Shown here: piece after piece, positions 11,542 to 19,898 of the stretch
How positions within the stretch are numbered: position 1 is the first letter of the stretch
Layout: every line of letters starts with the position of its first letter
Assembly: GCA_913041125.1 (NCBI GenBank)
Contig: CAJWHM010000004.1
Span: forward strand, 1 to 64,000
Reading direction: 5' to 3'
Source: an uncultured Bacteroidota bacterium
Lineage (GTDB): Bacteria; Bacteroidota; Bacteroidia; Flavobacteriales; Flavobacteriaceae
Length of the DNA stretch: 64,000 nucleotides
The notes under the pieces: generated by a model
Told to the model about the DNA's origin: nothing
The model's database searches: none
Seen by the model: only the letters and a program-made list of their open reading frames with translations
Program-made: the position numbers and the translations under genes

Positions 11542-12266
11542 TAGATGATATAAAAAAAAATGGAGTAATACATTTAATACCCACACCAATTGGTGAGAAT
11601 TCACCTAAAGAGGTAATTCCCTTTTTTGTAAAAAATAAAATAGAAAACTTAAATCATTTTGTAGTAGAAAATGAAAAAAAAGCGCGGCGTTTTATTAAAA
11701 AAATTCTTCCTAAAAAAAATCAAAATGATTTGATCATATATGAGCTAAATAAATTTTGTCAACAAGATGAAATTGATGATTTTCTGTCTCCATGTCTCAA
11801 TGGAATTTCCTTGGGTTTATTATCTGACTCAGGATCACCATGTATTGCAGATCCAGGAGCAAAATTGGTATCAAAAGCACATAAAAATAACATAATCGTA
11901 AAACCCCTTGTAGGTCCAAATTCAATTTTATTAGCAATGATGAGCTCAGGAATGAATGGACAAAATTTCACATTTAATGGCTATCTACCCATTAATAAAA
12001 AAGAAAGAATTAAAGCATTGATAAAATTTCAAAAAATAGCATACGGTGATAATTATCCACAGCTTTTTATAGAAACGCCTTATAGAAATAAAATACTTTT
12101 TGATGAAATGATAAATGTTCTTGACAATAGCACAAGACTTTGCATAGCATGTGATTTGACTTTGAATACAGAATTTATAAAAACTAGATCCATTTCTGAA
12201 TGGAAAAATAGAAAGCCTAATCTAGAAAAACGACCATGTATATTTATAATTGAATGTGGGTTTTAA
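11538..12266 (+). CDS. SAM-dependent methyltransferase, RsmI-like tetrapyrrole-methylase family
   Basis: A 242-residue protein with the SAM-binding fold of the tetrapyrrole methylase family. The opening IHLIPTPIGE, the central GISLGLLSDSGSPCIADPGA and LVGPNSILLAMMSSGMNG are those of RsmI, which 2'-O-methylates C1402 of 16S rRNA. It is shorter than canonical RsmI and seems to be the flavobacterial paralogue found after dnaA, so rRNA is a plausible but unproven substrate. Its ATG overlaps the stop of the phosphatase remnant, and its 3' end overlaps mltG by four bases in convergent orientation. Confidence 0.82.
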   Translation: MIDDIKKNGVIHLIPTPIGENSPKEVIPFFVKNKIENLNHFVVENEKKARRFIKKILPKKNQNDLIIYELNKFCQQDEIDDFLSPCLNGISLGLLSDSGSPCIADPGAKLVSKAHKNNIIVKPLVGPNSILLAMMSSGMNGQNFTFNGYLPINKKERIKALIKFQKIAYGDNYPQLFIETPYRNKILFDEMINVLDNSTRLCIACDLTLNTEFIKTRSISEWKNRKPNLEKRPCIFIIECGF

Positions 12267-13309
12267 CGATAAATTTTATATTTATTCAACCAGCGAGTAT
12301 ATTTTTTTTTGTTTTCATTGTGTTTTTTCAAACTTTTTGAGAAAAGATGATACCCTGGTTTAGATGGTGAGACTACAAAATATAAGTAGTCATGTTTTTC
12401 ATAATTTAAAACAGCTTCAATTGAAGAAATATCTGGCATACTTATCGGGCCAGGAGGTAAACCTTTATATCGATAAGTATTATATCGAGATTCAATTTTT
12501 AAATCTCGATATAATACCCTTTTTATTATTCTATTATAGTTATTATTCAGTTTTTTTAACGCATAAATTACAGTAGGATCTGCTTGTAATTTCATATTGC
12601 GTCTTAGTCGGTTAATATAAACACCTGCAATACGATTCTTTTCTTCATTTTTTACTGACTCTTTTTGAACAATGGAAGCCAAAATGTAAATTTCTTTTGG
12701 ATTTAATTTAATTGCATTTGCAAGGTTTAGTCTTTTTTGATTCCAAAATGATTTAAAATAATTTTCCATTTTTTTTCTAAAATCATCAGGTAAAATATCC
12801 CAATAAACTTCGTAAGTATTTGGAAAGTACATCGATAAAGCATTTTCCTCATTGAATCCAAATTCCTTTAGAAAGGAAATATTTTTAAATGAATTTAATA
12901 AATCTAAACTATCTGCTTCGATTTGATATGATATCCTACCAGCTAAATCCTCAAGTCTCTCTTGATTGTTGAATGTAACTTTGACTGCTAATCTTTTTGA
13001 ACGGAGACTATTAATTATTTTATTATTACCCATGCCTCTATCAATTTTATATTTACCGGGTTTAATATTGTAAGTGTAACCTTTTTTGTAAGCTGCAATA
13101 TCGAAGTCTTTAATAGATTTTAATAATGGTAGAAGCTGGTTTTTTAGAGAATCTATTGTATCATCTCTGTCTATAAAAACATATGAATAATCGTTTTTGA
13201 ATTTTGTGTTATTTAAAAAAAATATCTTGTAAAATTTAAAAATAAAGATAAAACCCACAAAAGTTCCAAAAATGATTGATATTAAAAGAAGTTTTCTTTT
13301 GTACATCAA
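12263..13309 (-). CDS. mltG: Endolytic murein transglycosylase MltG
   Basis: A 348-residue inner-membrane enzyme that cleaves nascent peptidoglycan strands and so terminates glycan elongation. One N-terminal membrane span (about 7-29) precedes the periplasmic YceG domain. The active-site region ILASIVQKESVKNEEKNRIA and the following LQADPTVIYAL match the family; the conserved acid is the Glu of QKES. Its start overlaps the GNAT gene by four bases. With dapF two genes upstream, the operon has a cell-wall theme. Confidence 0.94.
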   Translation of the reverse strand: MMYKRKLLLISIIFGTFVGFIFIFKFYKIFFLNNTKFKNDYSYVFIDRDDTIDSLKNQLLPLLKSIKDFDIAAYKKGYTYNIKPGKYKIDRGMGNNKIINSLRSKRLAVKVTFNNQERLEDLAGRISYQIEADSLDLLNSFKNISFLKEFGFNEENALSMYFPNTYEVYWDILPDDFRKKMENYFKSFWNQKRLNLANAIKLNPKEIYILASIVQKESVKNEEKNRIAGVYINRLRRNMKLQADPTVIYALKKLNNNYNRIIKRVLYRDLKIESRYNTYRYKGLPPGPISMPDISSIEAVLNYEKHDYLYFVVSPSKPGYHLFSKSLKKHNENKKKYTRWLNKYKIYR

Positions 13310-13815
13310 ATAATTATTTGATATAGATATTCACCATGAAAACTATTTTCATAAAAATTCCATTCCTTTTTCAGTCCTATTTTTTCATATCCACAAGACT
13401 CAAAAAGATTAATACTAGGAATATTTTCTTTTGCAATATTTGCATAGATACAATTAAGGTTTAGATATTTTTTAGCATATTCACCTATCAGAGTGACTGA
13501 CTTTTTTCCGATTCCATTACGTCTATATTCATCTAAAATAAATATTCCAATACCAGCTCTTCTATGCATGGGTTCAAAATCAAAAATATCTACAAATCCC
13601 AATGTATTTAGGGTTTCTAAAGAAATAGCAAAACGCTTTTGTCTTACTTCAAAAATATCTTGCTTCTGTTGTTCAATATATTTTTGAAGTAAATTTCTTG
13701 AATATGGCTCTGTTCTATTAGCATATTTCCAATACCTATCGTCGTTTTCAATTTTTAAAAGAACTTCTATGTCTGAAGGTTCAAGAGCTCGTAAAGATAT
13801 TTTATCTACGTTCAT
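13306..13815 (-). CDS. GNAT family N-acetyltransferase (RimJ/RimL-like)
   Basis: A 169-residue acetyltransferase. The order ISLRALEPSDIEVLLKIEND, FAISLETLNTLGFVDIF, AGIGIFILDEYRRNGIGKK (acetyl-CoA loop) and NIPSINLFESCGYEKIGLKK is that of the RimJ/RimL subgroup, which often modifies protein amino termini. The target is not evident. It overlaps dapF and mltG by four bases on either side, so all three are probably made from one message. Confidence 0.9.
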   Translation of the reverse strand: MNVDKISLRALEPSDIEVLLKIENDDRYWKYANRTEPYSRNLLQKYIEQQKQDIFEVRQKRFAISLETLNTLGFVDIFDFEPMHRRAGIGIFILDEYRRNGIGKKSVTLIGEYAKKYLNLNCIYANIAKENIPSINLFESCGYEKIGLKKEWNFYENSFHGEYLYQIII

Positions 13816-14597
13816 GTTTTAAAAATCCCAGAAAAAACATAATTGGCAGGTCCTTGTAAATGAATATTTTCATAAATTTTATTATTACAACTAAAATCTA
13901 CAATAAGTCTACCACCTAATGCAAGTAATTCAATTTTTGTTTCTCCGGCTGTTTTACCTAAATAATGCATTCCTACTGCTGCTGCAACTGCTCCTGTTCC
14001 ACATGCTAAGGTTTCATTTTCTACTCCTCTCTCATAAGTTCTGATAAAAAATTTTTTTTCATTCTCCTTTTGAATAAAGTTTACATTTATCCCATCTGGA
14101 TTAAATGCCTCAAATTTTCTAATCTTTCTCCCTAATTTTTTAACATTTAGTTTCGAAATATCATTATTAAATTCTACATAATGTGGTGATCCAGAATCCA
14201 AAACTAATGCTTTATCAAAATGCATAATATTACTAATATCATTCATTTTAAGTCTAACTTGATTATTTGAAATTACTTGTGCCTCGTGAAATCCATCTAC
14301 AGCTTTAAATTTTGTATGAATACCTATTAGACCATGTTTGTGTGCGTAGGCTACAATACAACGTCCTCCATTTCCACAGAGAGAACTCAGAGTCCCATCT
14401 GAGTTGAAGTATTTCATTTCAAAGTCTGAATCAATACTTGACTCAAGTAAAATGAGCCCATCAGATCCAACACCTAAGTTTCGATTACAAATTGTCTTAA
14501 TCTGTTCAAAATTTAAATATGAATAAATAGAATCTCTATTATCGAGTATGATAAAATCATTACCTGCACCTTGAAATTTTTCAAATTTGATCTCCAT
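13812..14597 (-). CDS. dapF: Diaminopimelate epimerase
   Basis: A 261-residue PLP-independent racemase that converts LL- to meso-diaminopimelate for lysine and peptidoglycan. Both catalytic cysteines are visible, in SLCGNGGRC and ACGTGAVAAAVG, along with the opening FEKFQGAGNDFIILDNRD. The first gene of the dapF-GNAT-mltG run; upstream on its strand a TATATTTA sequence near 14605 is a near match to a -7 box. It is divergent from the HtrA gene. Confidence 0.96.
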   Translation of the reverse strand: MEIKFEKFQGAGNDFIILDNRDSIYSYLNFEQIKTICNRNLGVGSDGLILLESSIDSDFEMKYFNSDGTLSSLCGNGGRCIVAYAHKHGLIGIHTKFKAVDGFHEAQVISNNQVRLKMNDISNIMHFDKALVLDSGSPHYVEFNNDISKLNVKKLGRKIRKFEAFNPDGINVNFIQKENEKKFFIRTYERGVENETLACGTGAVAAAVGMHYLGKTAGETKIELLALGGRLIVDFSCNNKIYENIHLQGPANYVFSGIFKT

Positions 14598-14669
14598 AAT
14601 TATGTAAATATAGCATTTTAGAGGGTGTTAAATTGTCGTTAAAGAAAAATCAATAATATCAAAATTTTT

Positions 14670-14677
14670 TACTTTTG
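14670..14677 (+). promoter_or_regulatory. -7 promoter box of the HtrA gene (TACTTTTG)
   Basis: TACTTTTG matches TAnnTTTG exactly and ends 15 bases before the ATG at 14693. The TTG inside it can be mistaken for a start codon of the protease gene. No TTG element is seen at the usual -33 distance. Confidence 0.55.
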
Positions 14678-14692
14678 AAAAAAATTAGAAAA

Positions 14693-16093
14693 ATGAAATC
14701 ATTTACTAAATCGCTTTCAATAGCATTAATTGCAGCTCTTATTAGTGTTGTTATATATGACCAATACTTTAATAATCTTTATGATATCCCTAATAATAAT
14801 AATAATAATTTAAAAAATACGGTTTTAATTCCTACAAACTACAAAGTACATACTAATAGTATTGCAGGTGAAAAAACAGACTTTACTATTGCAGCTTCAA
14901 AAACTATTGATGCTGTTGTCCATGTTAAAAATACCAGTTCCTCATCTTCAAATTTACCCTCATTTTATCGATATTTTTATGATGAAGATGAATTACCCGA
15001 AAGAATTGGGACTGGCTCAGGTGTAATTGTTTCACCAGACGGTTATATAATAACGAACAATCATGTTATAGAAGATAGTAATGAAATTGAAATAACAACT
15101 AATGACAACAAATCATATCAAGCTAAAATTATAGGTACAGATCCAGATACTGATATCGCAGTTCTAAAAATTAATTCTAATAAAAAACTTCCATACGTTT
15201 TTTTTGGTAATTCAGATGCAACTCAAATAGGTGAATGGGTTTTAGCTGTAGGAAATCCATTTAACCTTAATTCGACTGTTACAGCCGGAATTATAAGCGC
15301 GAAATCAAGAGACTTAAATAAAAGGGACGGAGTTAATGAATCATATATCCAAACAGATGCTGCTGTTAATAGAGGAAACAGTGGTGGAGCACTAGTTAAT
15401 ACAAGTGGTGAACTTATAGGAATAAACACAGCAATTACATCAGTCTCTGGAGGTTTTGTTGGGTATTCATTTGCTGTACCTAGTAATGTAGCAAGAAAAG
15501 TTTTTGAAGATCTTATTGAATATGGCGATGTTCAAAGAGGGCTTTTAGGCGTTATGGGTCAAGCACTCGACGCTCAATTTGCAGAAAGATTTGAGGTCGA
15601 AGAAACTGAAGGTTTCTATATTACTGATTTAGAAGAAGGCTTAGGTGCAGACCTAGCTGGACTTAAGCCAGGTGATATAATTAAAAGTGTTGATGGTATT
15701 ACAATTAATAAATTTGCAGATCTATCTGGATACTTATCTACAAAACGACCAGGAGAAAAAGTAAAGTTGATATATAAAAGAGACGGTAATGAAATGAGAG
15801 TTGATGTTCGTCTTGAAAAAATTAATCGTACAATTTTCTTCTACATGGAAGTAAGAGAGTTAACAAAAGATCAGAAAGAGGATTATAATACACAAGATGG
15901 TCTATATATATCAAACATGAATAATCGTAGACTATATCAAAATGGTATTGATAGCGGATATATTATTTTAGAAATTAATGGTCAAAGAGTAAGTAAACTT
16001 TCTGATGTTAAAGGATACAAAATGGGTGATATTGAAAGTATTTTATTTCTAAATCCTGCAGGTGAAAAAGAGAAAATAATTTTGAAGTACTAA
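14693..16093 (+). CDS. Do/HtrA family periplasmic serine protease
   Basis: A 466-residue envelope quality-control protease. After an N-terminal signal or anchor segment (SLSIALIAALISVVIYD) comes a trypsin-like domain with the triad His in ITNNHVIED, Asp in DTDIAVLKI and Ser in NRGNSGGALV. A first PDZ domain follows (GLLGVMGQALDAQF to VRLEKI), then a shorter, more divergent second one near the C-terminus. The frame is open to a TTG at 14675, but that lies in the promoter box, so the ATG at 14693 is the start. A strong terminator follows. Confidence 0.94.
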   Translation: MKSFTKSLSIALIAALISVVIYDQYFNNLYDIPNNNNNNLKNTVLIPTNYKVHTNSIAGEKTDFTIAASKTIDAVVHVKNTSSSSSNLPSFYRYFYDEDELPERIGTGSGVIVSPDGYIITNNHVIEDSNEIEITTNDNKSYQAKIIGTDPDTDIAVLKINSNKKLPYVFFGNSDATQIGEWVLAVGNPFNLNSTVTAGIISAKSRDLNKRDGVNESYIQTDAAVNRGNSGGALVNTSGELIGINTAITSVSGGFVGYSFAVPSNVARKVFEDLIEYGDVQRGLLGVMGQALDAQFAERFEVEETEGFYITDLEEGLGADLAGLKPGDIIKSVDGITINKFADLSGYLSTKRPGEKVKLIYKRDGNEMRVDVRLEKINRTIFFYMEVRELTKDQKEDYNTQDGLYISNMNNRRLYQNGIDSGYIILEINGQRVSKLSDVKGYKMGDIESILFLNPAGEKEKIILKY

Positions 16094-16115
16094 AAGCGTT
16101 TAAAAATGTATTTTT

Positions 16116-16145
16116 AAAAGTCGCATTCTTAATGCGACTTTTTTA
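16116..16145 (+). terminator. Rho-independent terminator after the HtrA gene
   Basis: A perfect 12-bp stem (AAAAGTCGCATT paired with AATGCGACTTTT) with a three-base CTT loop at 16128-16130 runs into a short T tract. It lies 23 bases after the stop. It separates the protease from trmD. Confidence 0.92.
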
Positions 16146-16173
16146 ATTTTACTTATAATAAATCCTCTAAGAG

Positions 16174-16848
16174 ATGCACATTGATATAATTACTTTATTT
16201 CCTGAACTTTTAAAAAGTCCTTTTGAAACATCAATACTAAAAAAAGCAATCTCTTCAAATAAAGTCAATATTTTCTTTCACAATCTTAGAAATTTCAGTA
16301 AGAAAAATCAAAAACAAGTAGATGATTACCCATTCGGAGGTGGAGCAGGTATGGTTTTAATGATTGAACCAATTCATCTTTGTATTGAATCATTAAAAGA
16401 AAAAAGGGATTATGATTCAATAATTTATTTATCTCCAGATGGAGATATGCTCAACCAAAAAAAAGCAAATCATTTTTCAACACATGAAAATATAATTGTT
16501 ATTTGTGGTCATTACAAGGGAGTAGATCAAAGAGTCCGTGATTATCTTATAACCCACGAAATATCAATAGGAAATTATGTTCTATCAGGTGGAGAGCTTG
16601 CTGCTGCTGTATTTTGTGATTCTATAATTAGATTAATTCCAGGTGTGCTTGGAGATGAATCCTCTGCGCTTACAGATAGTTTTCAAGACGATCTATTAGC
16701 TCCGCCAATATACACACGCCCCGCAGAGTACAATGGCTGGGAAGTTCCGAAAATTTTATTATCAGGAAATACACCAAAGATAATTGAATGGCGTGAAAAA
16801 AAAGCTTTAGAAATCACCAGAAACAGACGCCCAGATTTATTAAAATAA
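16174..16848 (+). CDS. trmD: tRNA (guanine-37 N1)-methyltransferase
   Basis: A 224-residue SPOUT-class enzyme that methylates G37 next to the anticodon and prevents +1 frameshifting. It shows DDYPFGGGAGMVLMIEP, the knotted SAM site YVLSGGELAAAVFCDSI, and RLIPGVLGDESSALTDSF. Length is normal. It precedes rplS, the order seen in many bacteria, but the 129-base gap contains a promoter for rplS, so the two are probably not strictly co-transcribed. Confidence 0.97.
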   Translation: MHIDIITLFPELLKSPFETSILKKAISSNKVNIFFHNLRNFSKKNQKQVDDYPFGGGAGMVLMIEPIHLCIESLKEKRDYDSIIYLSPDGDMLNQKKANHFSTHENIIVICGHYKGVDQRVRDYLITHEISIGNYVLSGGELAAAVFCDSIIRLIPGVLGDESSALTDSFQDDLLAPPIYTRPAEYNGWEVPKILLSGNTPKIIEWREKKALEITRNRRPDLLK

Positions 16849-16879
16849 ATCTATTATTGTTGATTTGTTAAATTCTGTA

Positions 16880-16909
16880 TTGTTTACTGTAAAATAAAGT
16901 TTATTTTTG
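16880..16909 (+). promoter_or_regulatory. Promoter of rplS (TTG / 19 bp / TATTTTTG)
   Basis: A TTG at 16880-16882 and TATTTTTG at 16902-16909, 19 bp apart, match the Bacteroidota vegetative promoter (TTG, about 17-23 bp, TAnnTTTG). It leaves a leader of about 65 bases before rplS. That leader holds two copies of AATGTTAAT (16919-16927 and 16945-16953) and a 16-bp palindrome, TAATTTTTAAAAATTA, at 16950-16965. Confidence 0.72.
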
Positions 16910-16977
16910 CAATTCGAAAATGTTAATCTCTGACGAAAATCGTGAATGTTAATTTTTAAAAATTATATATCCTAATT

Positions 16978-17322
16978 ATGGAAGCCCTAATAAGCTATGT
17001 ACAAAACGAATTCATTGAAAAGAAAGATTTCCCCGAATTCAGTTCTGGAGACACACTTACCGTATATTATCAAATAAGAGAGGGAGAGAAAGTACGTACT
17101 CAATTTTTTAAAGGAACAGTTATCCAGATTAAAGGTCAAGGATTATCGAAAACATTCACAATTAGAAAAATGTCTGGAACTTTTGGAGTTGAAAGAATCT
17201 TTCCAATGAATCTACCAACACTTGAAAAAATAGAAGTTAATAAAAAAGGTAAAGTAAGAAGATCACGCATTTACTATTTTAAAAAATTACGAGGGAAAAA
17301 AGCTCGTATTAAAGAAGCTTAA
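16978..17322 (+). CDS. rplS: 50S ribosomal protein L19
   Basis: A 114-residue ribosomal protein located at the interface of the two subunits. The segments FPEFSSGDTLTVYYQIREGE, QFFKGTVIQIKGQG, TFTIRKMSGTFGVERIFPMN and the basic tail RRSRIYYFKKLRGKKARI are those of L19. It has its own promoter and a leader with a repeated nonamer. icd follows 79 bases later. Confidence 0.98.
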   Translation: MEALISYVQNEFIEKKDFPEFSSGDTLTVYYQIREGEKVRTQFFKGTVIQIKGQGLSKTFTIRKMSGTFGVERIFPMNLPTLEKIEVNKKGKVRRSRIYYFKKLRGKKARIKEA

Positions 17323-17401
17323 AAATAAATATCATCTTCTTTACTTTTTTAATTCATTTTTTTCAGGAAAACTAATAGACCAAAACTAAAAATTTAAACC
17401 A

Positions 17402-18628
17402 ATGTCTAAAATAAAAGTTGAGAACCCTATAGTGGAAATGGATGGAGATGAGATGACTCGAATTATTTGGAAATTCATAAAAGATCAGCTTATTCTTCCT
17501 TACTTAGATTTAAAAATTGAATACTATGATTTATCAGTTACATCAAGAGATGCAACAGAGGACAAAATTACAATTCAAGCAGCACACGCTGTAAAAAAAT
17601 ATAATGTTGGAATTAAGTGTGCTACAATTACTCCAGATGAGGGAAGAGTAAAAGAATTTAACTTATCAAATATGTGGAGGTCTCCTAATGGAACGATTAG
17701 AAACATTGTTGGAGGAACTGTATTTAGAGAGCCCATTATAATGAAAAATGTCCCACGTTATGTCCAAGGATGGACAAAACCAATATGTATCGGACGTCAT
17801 GCATTTGGTGACCAATATAAAGCAGCCGATACTATTACTACGGGGAAGGGTAAATTAACAATGACATTTACACCAGATGATGGAGGCACACCAAAAACAT
17901 GGGAGGTTTATCATTTCCAAGAAAATGGAGTAGCGATGAGTATGTATAATATTGATTCATCAATATACGGTTTTGCACGATCATGTATGAATCGAGCTCT
18001 TGATAAAGGTTGGCCACTATACTTGTCAACTAAAAACACAATACTTAAAGCTTACGATGGTCGTTTTAAAGATATTTTTCAGGAAGTTTTTGAAAACGAA
18101 TTTAAAGATCGTTTTAGTGCAGCAGGAATTAATTATGAACATCGCCTCATAGATGACATGGTTGCAGCAGCTATGAAATGGAATGGTGGGTTTGTTTGGG
18201 CTTGTAAAAATTACGACGGTGATGTTCAATCAGATACTGTTGCTCAGGGATTTGGATCACTCGGGTTAATGACCTCTACTCTAGTCACTCCAGATGGAAA
18301 AACAATGGAAGCGGAGGCAGCTCATGGAACTGTAACTCGTCACTATAGACAATATCAACAAGGAAAAGAAACATCAACTAATCCAATTGCCTCAATTTTT
18401 GCATGGACGAGAGGTTTAGCCCACAGAGGTAAACTTGATAACAATAAAGAATTAATTGATTTTTGTAACATTTTGGAAACTGTTTGTATTGAAACAGTAG
18501 AAAGTGGAAAAATGACAAAAGATCTTGCTGTTTTAATTCATGGTAAAAAGTTAAATAGTTCACATTATCTTACAACCCAACAATTTCTTAGTGCTTTAAA
18601 AGAAAATCTTGAATTAAAAATCAATTAA
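17402..18628 (+). CDS. icd: NADP-dependent isocitrate dehydrogenase (eukaryote-like class)
   Basis: A 408-residue TCA-cycle enzyme that oxidatively decarboxylates isocitrate to 2-oxoglutarate. The sequence is of the homodimeric class shared with eukaryotes: [20 protein letters not shown] at the start, [20 protein letters not shown] for substrate binding, and [13 protein letters not shown] for the cofactor adenosine site. The [13 protein letters not shown] context favours NADP+. It is probably monocistronic, with AT-rich gaps on both sides. fumC lies 5 kb downstream. Confidence 0.96.
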   Translation: MSKIKVENPIVEMDGDEMTRIIWKFIKDQLILPYLDLKIEYYDLSVTSRDATEDKITIQAAHAVKKYNVGIKCATITPDEGRVKEFNLSNMWRSPNGTIRNIVGGTVFREPIIMKNVPRYVQGWTKPICIGRHAFGDQYKAADTITTGKGKLTMTFTPDDGGTPKTWEVYHFQENGVAMSMYNIDSSIYGFARSCMNRALDKGWPLYLSTKNTILKAYDGRFKDIFQEVFENEFKDRFSAAGINYEHRLIDDMVAAAMKWNGGFVWACKNYDGDVQSDTVAQGFGSLGLMTSTLVTPDGKTMEAEAAHGTVTRHYRQYQQGKETSTNPIASIFAWTRGLAHRGKLDNNKELIDFCNILETVCIETVESGKMTKDLAVLIHGKKLNSSHYLTTQQFLSALKENLELKIN

Positions 18629-18692
18629 AAACATAAATCTAATAGTTTTAAAAAAGGTACTTAAGCATAAAATTTTATAGTAAATTGATTCT

Positions 18693-18700
18693 TATCTTAG
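18693..18700 (+). promoter_or_regulatory. Probable -7 promoter box of murQ (TATCTTAG)
   Basis: TATCTTAG matches TAnnTTTG at seven of eight positions. It is followed by CTTT and the murQ ATG at 18705, the same four-base spacing as at bamD and DUF6913, so the mRNA may be leaderless. Confidence 0.45.
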
Positions 18701-18704
18701 CTTT

Positions 18705-19520
18705 ATGCCATTTTATAAAACAACCGAAGCCGAGTCTTATTACGATAATTTAGAAAGTAAAAATATAGATGATATCTTATATGAGATTCATCTTGAGGAT
18801 CTCAAAGCTGTGAAAGCTGTTGGTAAAGCCAAAAATCAAATATCAAGATTAATTACTAAGGTAATAGATCAGTTAGAAACAGGTGGTCGTCTTTTCTACA
18901 TAGGTGCTGGGACTAGTGGGAGACTTGGTGTACTGGACGCATCAGAATGCCCTCCAACATTTGGGACAAAACCAGATAAAGTGATTGGATTAATTGCTGG
19001 AGGTGATAAAGCTTTAAGGAAATCAATTGAAAATGCTGAAGACGACATAAATCAAGCTTGGAAAGATTTAACTAAATACAAAATTAATAGCTGTGACTTC
19101 TTGATTGGTATTGCTGCATCAGGGACTACCCCATATGTCTTAGGAGGACTTAAACAGGCCCATAAAAATAATATTCCAACTGGATGCATCACATCTAATA
19201 AGAATAGCCCTATCTCTAAATTAAGTGATTTCCCAATAGAGGTAATTGTTGGACCTGAATATCTTACAGGTAGCTCGAGAATGAAAGCAGGAACAGCGCA
19301 AAAGTTAATACTTAATAGCATAACAACATCAGCTATGATAAAACTTGGGCGCGTGAAAGGAAATAAAATGATAGATATGCAACTTTCGAATGTTAAATTA
19401 AAAGAACGTGCTGAAAAAATAGTTATGGACGCTACAGGAGCAAATATATTGGATGCCAAGAAACTACTAAAAAAATATAGTAGCGTTAGAATTGCTATAT
19501 CAGAATATAAAAAGAAATAA
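18705..19520 (+). CDS. murQ: N-acetylmuramic acid 6-phosphate etherase
   Basis: A 271-residue SIS-domain enzyme that removes lactate from MurNAc-6-phosphate during peptidoglycan recycling. It contains the sugar-phosphate loop YIGAGTSGRLGVLDASECPP with the catalytic Glu, GIAASGTTPYVLGGLKQA, and LTGSSRMKAGTAQKLILN. Length is at the short end for the family. DUF6095 and thrS follow, a familiar flavobacterial order. An imperfect AT-rich hairpin lies just after the stop. Confidence 0.95.
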   Translation: MPFYKTTEAESYYDNLESKNIDDILYEIHLEDLKAVKAVGKAKNQISRLITKVIDQLETGGRLFYIGAGTSGRLGVLDASECPPTFGTKPDKVIGLIAGGDKALRKSIENAEDDINQAWKDLTKYKINSCDFLIGIAASGTTPYVLGGLKQAHKNNIPTGCITSNKNSPISKLSDFPIEVIVGPEYLTGSSRMKAGTAQKLILNSITTSAMIKLGRVKGNKMIDMQLSNVKLKERAEKIVMDATGANILDAKKLLKKYSSVRIAISEYKKK

Positions 19521-19533
19521 TCTTTTTAATTTA

Positions 19534-19570
19534 TCAATAAATAATTTAATTTTTAAATTATATTATTGAT
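19534..19570 (+). repeat. Imperfect inverted repeat after murQ
   Basis: Two 17-base arms (ATCAATAA-AT-AATTTAA and its near complement) flank a TTT loop, with a two-base mismatch in the middle. The hairpin is almost entirely A-T, so it is a weak terminator at best. Its position 13 bases after the stop suggests an mRNA 3' end or stability element. Confidence 0.45.
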
Positions 19571-19607
19571 CAGTATATGATTCCCAAAACACATCGTTAA
19601 TATTGAA

Positions 19608-19832
19608 ATGAACAAAGAGTTATTGAAAAAAGGTGTCAAAAAGATAATTTATTTTATTTTTTGTAGTTTTTCAGGACCAATATTTTTCTATCAAGCATTA
19701 AAAAATAGAGAACATTTTTTTTATTATCCTGTTTTATCTTTTGGACTAATAATTATGGTTTTAGCAATCTTTTTTGGTTTTATAGGAATCAAATTAATTA
19801 TAATATCTCTTTTAGGAAAAAAGAAAAACTAG
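19608..19832 (+). CDS. DUF6095 family small membrane protein
   Basis: A 74-residue protein with two predicted membrane spans: one around KIIYFIFCSFSGPIFFYQAL (14-33) and one around LSFGLIIMVLAIFFGFIGIK, ending in a lysine-rich tail. It resembles the flavobacterial DUF6095 family, usually encoded between murQ and thrS. The function is unknown. The sequence shows a short cytoplasmic N-terminus and an uncharged membrane core but no enzymatic motif. Confidence 0.75.
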   Translation: MNKELLKKGVKKIIYFIFCSFSGPIFFYQALKNREHFFYYPVLSFGLIIMVLAIFFGFIGIKLIIISLLGKKKN

Positions 19833-19848
19833 TATTTTTCAAATGGTC

Positions 19849-19880
19849 TTTGTTTGCCTAAATAAGACACATTATCTTTG
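19849..19880 (+). promoter_or_regulatory. Promoter of the thrS-infC-rpmI-rplT operon (TTTG / 20 bp / TATCTTTG)
   Basis: TTTG at 19849-19852 and TATCTTTG at 19873-19880, 20 bp apart, match the Bacteroidota consensus. The -7 box ends 18 bases before the thrS ATG at 19899. The TTG within it is a false upstream start for thrS. Confidence 0.72.
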
Positions 19881-19898
19881 CAAAGATTTTTACCTGAT

